Source of the DNA: Streptomyces sp. XY006
GTDB lineage: Bacteria; Actinomycetota; Actinomycetes; Streptomycetales; Streptomycetaceae
Length of the DNA stretch: 64,000 bases
Direction: 5' to 3'
Assembly (NCBI RefSeq): GCF_002237655.1
Contig: NZ_NOKT01000008.1
Coordinates: 124,001-188,000, forward strand
Shown: in pieces, positions 61,339 through 64,000 of the stretch
Layout: every line of letters begins with the position of its first letter
How positions within the stretch are numbered: position 1 is the first letter of the stretch
Made by a program: the position numbers and the translations under genes
The notes under the pieces: model-generated
Database searches by the model: none
What the model saw: only the letters and a program-made list of their open reading frames with translations
What the model was told of the DNA's origin: nothing

Positions 61339-61780
61339 CCCGGGTTCCTCCCCCTGATGTCTACCTGCCCCTTGCACCTACCTGCCGCGGACAGCTTCCC
61401 ACTTGACCCTGACGCCGCGGGAGGGTGGAGCCTCGGTGGGCCGGGAGGAGGAGCCGACCCTGAGACGGACTCCACCCTTCGGCGGACTGCCCCTAGGGGT
61501 ACCTCCGTACTACGACCTGGGGAGGGTTCGTACCGGCGGAGGACGAGACGCCGAGGGGGCGCTCCTTAACCTGGCTTTACGCCGCCGGGGGGCGGTTGCA
61601 CACACCGGCGGGGGTGGGGTTTTCCTCAGGAAAAGACTGCGCTGAACACCAGGGCGCGGGGCCCCTCCCCGCGGCGAGACTTGAGGCGCGCCGGACGGTT
61701 CCGTGGTCCGGCAGTACACACCGCGGCTGTCGACCGGGCGACCGCCTTCACCATTTGCTGACCGATATAGGAGACATACC
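61339..61780. other. 442-bp divergent intergenic region with palindromes
   Basis: Between the MFS exporter and the ABC transporter genes. It contains CCCCTAGGGG (61490-61499), an almost continuous hairpin region before it (around TCCACCCTTCGGCGGAC), and the perfect 15-bp palindrome listed separately. The ABC operon promoter probably lies between 61640 and 61760. Confidence 0.55.
61620..61634. promoter_or_regulatory. perfect 15-bp palindrome, operator candidate
   Basis: TTTTCCT-C-AGGAAAA is symmetrical over 7+1+7 bases in an otherwise GC-rich region, 147 bp before the ABC ATPase start. Its AT content and symmetry make it a plausible repressor site. Confidence 0.45.
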
Positions 61781-62569
61781 GTGACTTCGGCTGTGACCAT
61801 TCCCAGGCACGGGGGTACTGGAGGGCGTACGGCCGTTGCCGCGCGGGCGCGGCAGGTCGTGAAGGCGTACGGGTCCGGAGAGACCCGGGTCGTCGCCCTC
61901 GATCACGTCGACGTGGACATCGCACGCGGCCAGTTCACCGCGATCATGGGCCCCTCGGGCTCCGGCAAGTCCACGCTGATGCACTGCCTCGCCGGGCTCG
62001 ACACCGTCACCGGCGGGCAGATCTACCTCGACGAGACCGAGATCACCGGCCTGAAGGACAAGAAGCTCACGCAGTTGCGCCGGGACCGGATCGGGTTCAT
62101 CTTCCAGGCCTTCAACCTGCTGCCGACGCTGAACGCCATCGAGAACATCACGCTGCCCATGGACATCGCGGGCCGCAAGCCGGACAAGCAGTGGCTCGCA
62201 CGGGTCGTGGAGACCGTCGGGCTCGCCGACCGGCTCAAGCACCGGCCCACCCAGCTCTCCGGCGGACAGCAGCAGCGCGTCGCCGTGGCGCGGGCGCTCG
62301 CCGCCCGGCCCGAGATCATCTTCGGGGACGAGCCGACCGGGAACCTCGACTCGCGCGCCGGCGCCGAGGTCCTCGGCTTCCTGCGCCGCTCGGTGACCGA
62401 GCTGGGCCAGACCATCGTCATGGTCACCCACGACCCGGTCGCCGCCAGCTACGCGGACCGCGTGCTGTACCTCGCCGACGGCCGCATCGTCGACGAGATG
62501 TACAAGCCGACCGCGGAGGCCGTCCTGGACCGCATGAAGGACTTCGACGCCCGGGGGCGCACGTCATGA
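61781..62569 (+). CDS. ABC transporter ATPase (MacB/LolD type)
   Basis: A 262-residue ATPase of the MacB/LolD type that pairs with FtsX-like permeases. Motifs: Walker A GPSGSGKST, Q-loop FIFQAFNLLPTLNAIENI, signature LSGGQQQRVAVARAL, Walker B IIFGDEPTGNLDS, switch VTHDPVAA. GTG 61781 has AGGAG 7 bases upstream. ATGA overlap with the permease gene. Confidence 0.93.
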   Translation: MTSAVTIPRHGGTGGRTAVAARARQVVKAYGSGETRVVALDHVDVDIARGQFTAIMGPSGSGKSTLMHCLAGLDTVTGGQIYLDETEITGLKDKKLTQLRRDRIGFIFQAFNLLPTLNAIENITLPMDIAGRKPDKQWLARVVETVGLADRLKHRPTQLSGGQQQRVAVARALAARPEIIFGDEPTGNLDSRAGAEVLGFLRRSVTELGQTIVMVTHDPVAASYADRVLYLADGRIVDEMYKPTAEAVLDRMKDFDARGRTS

Positions 62570-64000
62570 CCGTCCTGAAGACCTCGATGCGCAACTTCCT
62601 CGCGCACAAGGGACGCATGGCCCTCTCGGCGATCGCCGTCCTGCTGTCGGTGGCCTTCGTCTGCGGGACGCTCGTCTTCACCGACACCATGTCCACCACG
62701 TTCGACAAGCTGTTCGCGGCCACCTCCTCCGACGTGACGGTCAGCGCCAAGGGCGCCTCCGACAGCGGTGAGACGACCGCCGACAACGGCAAGCCGCCGG
62801 TCATGCCGGCCTCCGTGCTCGGCGAGGTGCGCAAGACCGACGGCGTGAAGTCGGCCGAGGGCACCGTCTTCTCCACCTCGGTCACCGTCGTCGACGCCGA
62901 CAAGGACAACCTCTCGCCCTCCAGCGGTGCCCCGACCATCGTCGGCAGCTGGAACGCCACCGACGCCCGCACCATGAAGATCACCTCCGGTGCGGCGCCC
63001 GAGGGCGGCGACCAGATCATGGTCGACGCCGACACCGCCGACAAGCACGGCCTGAAGCTCGGCGACGAGATCGGCGTGATCAGCGCGGTCGGCACCCACA
63101 CGGCGAAGATCTCCGGCATCGCCGACTTCACCGTCACCAACCCCGGCGCCGCGATCTTCTACCTCGACACGAAGACCGCCCAGCAGACCCTGGTCGGCGA
63201 GACCGGCGTCTACACCAACGTCAACGTCACCGCGGCCGCCGGCGTCAGCGACGCACAGCTGAAGAAGAACGTCACGGCCGAACTCGGCGGCGACTTCCAG
63301 GTCAAGACCGCCAAGGAGACCGCCGACGCCAACCAGAAGGACGTCGAGGGCTTCATGAACGTCATGAAGTACGCGATGCTCGGCTTCGCCGGGATCGCCT
63401 TCCTCGTCGGCATCTTCCTGATCATCAACACCTTCTCCATGCTGGTCGCCCAGCGCACCCGCGAGATCGGCCTGATGCGGGCCATCGGCTCCTCGCGCAA
63501 GCAGGTCAACCGCTCGGTGCTCGCCGAGGCGCTGCTGCTCGGTGTCGTCGGATCGCTGCTCGGCGTGGGCGCGGGCGTCGGCCTCGCCGTCGGCCTGATG
63601 CAGATCATGGGCCAGATGGGCATGGAACTGTCCACCGACGACCTCACCGTGGCCTGGACGACCCCCGTGGTCGGCCTCGTCCTCGGCGTGATCGTCACCG
63701 TGCTCGCCGCCTACCTGCCCGCCCGGCGCGCCGGCAAGATCTCCCCGATGGCCGCCCTGCGCGACGCCGGTGCCCCGGCCGACGCCAAGGCCGGCTGGAT
63801 CCGCGGCATCCTCGGCACGGTCCTCACCGCCGGCGGCGCCTTCGCCCTGTACCTGGCGGCGGCGGCCGACAAGGCCACGGACGGCTCGCTGTGGCTCGGC
63901 ATCGGCGTGGTGCTGTCGCTGATCGGCTTCGTCGTCATCGGCCCCCTGCTCGCCGGCGCGGTGGTCCGCGTCCTCGGCGCGGTCCTGCTGCGGATGTTCG
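62566..64000 (+). CDS. FtsX-like ABC permease (truncated by window end)
   Basis: The first 478 residues of a MacB/FtsX-type permease. It has an N-terminal helix (about 20-40), an extracytoplasmic MacB periplasmic-core domain (about 45-255), then three helices with the FtsX motif VAQRTREIGLMRAIGSSRKQV and ARRAGKISPMAALRDA. A second half with another core domain probably follows outside the window. Such transporters move lipoproteins, peptides or lipids, or act as mechanotransmitters. ATG 62566 overlaps the ATPase stop by 4 bp. Confidence 0.9.
   Translation, partial: MTVLKTSMRNFLAHKGRMALSAIAVLLSVAFVCGTLVFTDTMSTTFDKLFAATSSDVTVSAKGASDSGETTADNGKPPVMPASVLGEVRKTDGVKSAEGTVFSTSVTVVDADKDNLSPSSGAPTIVGSWNATDARTMKITSGAAPEGGDQIMVDADTADKHGLKLGDEIGVISAVGTHTAKISGIADFTVTNPGAAIFYLDTKTAQQTLVGETGVYTNVNVTAAAGVSDAQLKKNVTAELGGDFQVKTAKETADANQKDVEGFMNVMKYAMLGFAGIAFLVGIFLIINTFSMLVAQRTREIGLMRAIGSSRKQVNRSVLAEALLLGVVGSLLGVGAGVGLAVGLMQIMGQMGMELSTDDLTVAWTTPVVGLVLGVIVTVLAAYLPARRAGKISPMAALRDAGAPADAKAGWIRGILGTVLTAGGAFALYLAAAADKATDGSLWLGIGVVLSLIGFVVIGPLLAGAVVRVLGAVLLRMF

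Overview
The window is a high-GC actinobacterial chromosome segment, almost certainly from a Streptomyces close to S. coelicolor. Supporting signs are GTG starts with strong GGAGG sites, an SsgA-like sporulation protein, an RpfB resuscitation factor with G5 and Rpf domains, an LAETG sortase substrate, and the gene order ssg-like / twin PBPs / pmt / rsmI / tatD / rpfB / rsmA / ispE, then galT-galE-galK, tam, ppc, pth-rplY-prs-glmU. As I remember it, this order matches the SCO3110-SCO3162 region of S. coelicolor. No prophage, IS element, CRISPR array or biosynthetic cluster was seen.

Left part (1-9.8 kb): the 3' end of a DMT-type membrane transporter, a DUF1876 gene, then a leftward block: an ECF-type cobalt/nickel importer (cbiM-Q-O), ohrR, ohr and a beta-lactamase-fold serine hydrolase. 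A divergent SsgA-like gene and two tandem paralogous penicillin-binding proteins follow. 9.9-21.6 kb: protein O-mannosyltransferase, rsmI, a zinc-ribbon protein, tatD, rpfB, rsmA, an array of four 14-codon mini-ORFs, ispE, an ankyrin/HEAT-like protein and a two-ATPase ABC-F protein. 21.8-28.7 kb: two paralogous membrane-anchored PQQ-type propeller proteins, a LuxR regulator with a degenerate receiver, and an SSS symporter operon that diverges from galTEK (28.9-32.1 kb).

32.1-43 kb: a secreted protein/lipoprotein pair, a GNAT enzyme, a LuxR response regulator, the tamR/tam pair, a fatty-acid desaturase-TetR operon with a double palindromic operator, phosphoenolpyruvate carboxylase, a sortase-anchored protein and a small membrane protein. 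43-47.4 kb: the leftward housekeeping run glmU, prs, rplY, pth and a tRNA-Gln(UUG). The tRNA lies 14 bp downstream of an HTH protein of unknown function. A solitary histidine kinase follows.

49.7-55.7 kb is the most unusual region. It holds three toxin-like/immunity-like units of the polymorphic-toxin vocabulary: a YwqJ-type deaminase followed by a SUKH-3 protein (leftward), and, divergently, a WHH-type nuclease fused to a SUKH-1 domain and a 1118-residue protein joining a deaminase-like domain to SUKH-4 through a collagen-like Gly/Pro linker. None carries an export signal, so this looks like an intracellular nucleic-acid-directed or regulatory system. The right end holds a DivIVA-like coiled-coil protein, an acetate-type SSS symporter with its DUF485 partner, a GNAT enzyme, a DHA2 MFS exporter, and an ABC ATPase/FtsX-like permease pair cut by the window end.

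The window is also rich in intergenic minisatellites (14-17, 37, 41 and 187 bp periods). Several sit exactly at gene junctions and incorporate stop, ribosome-binding or start signals.
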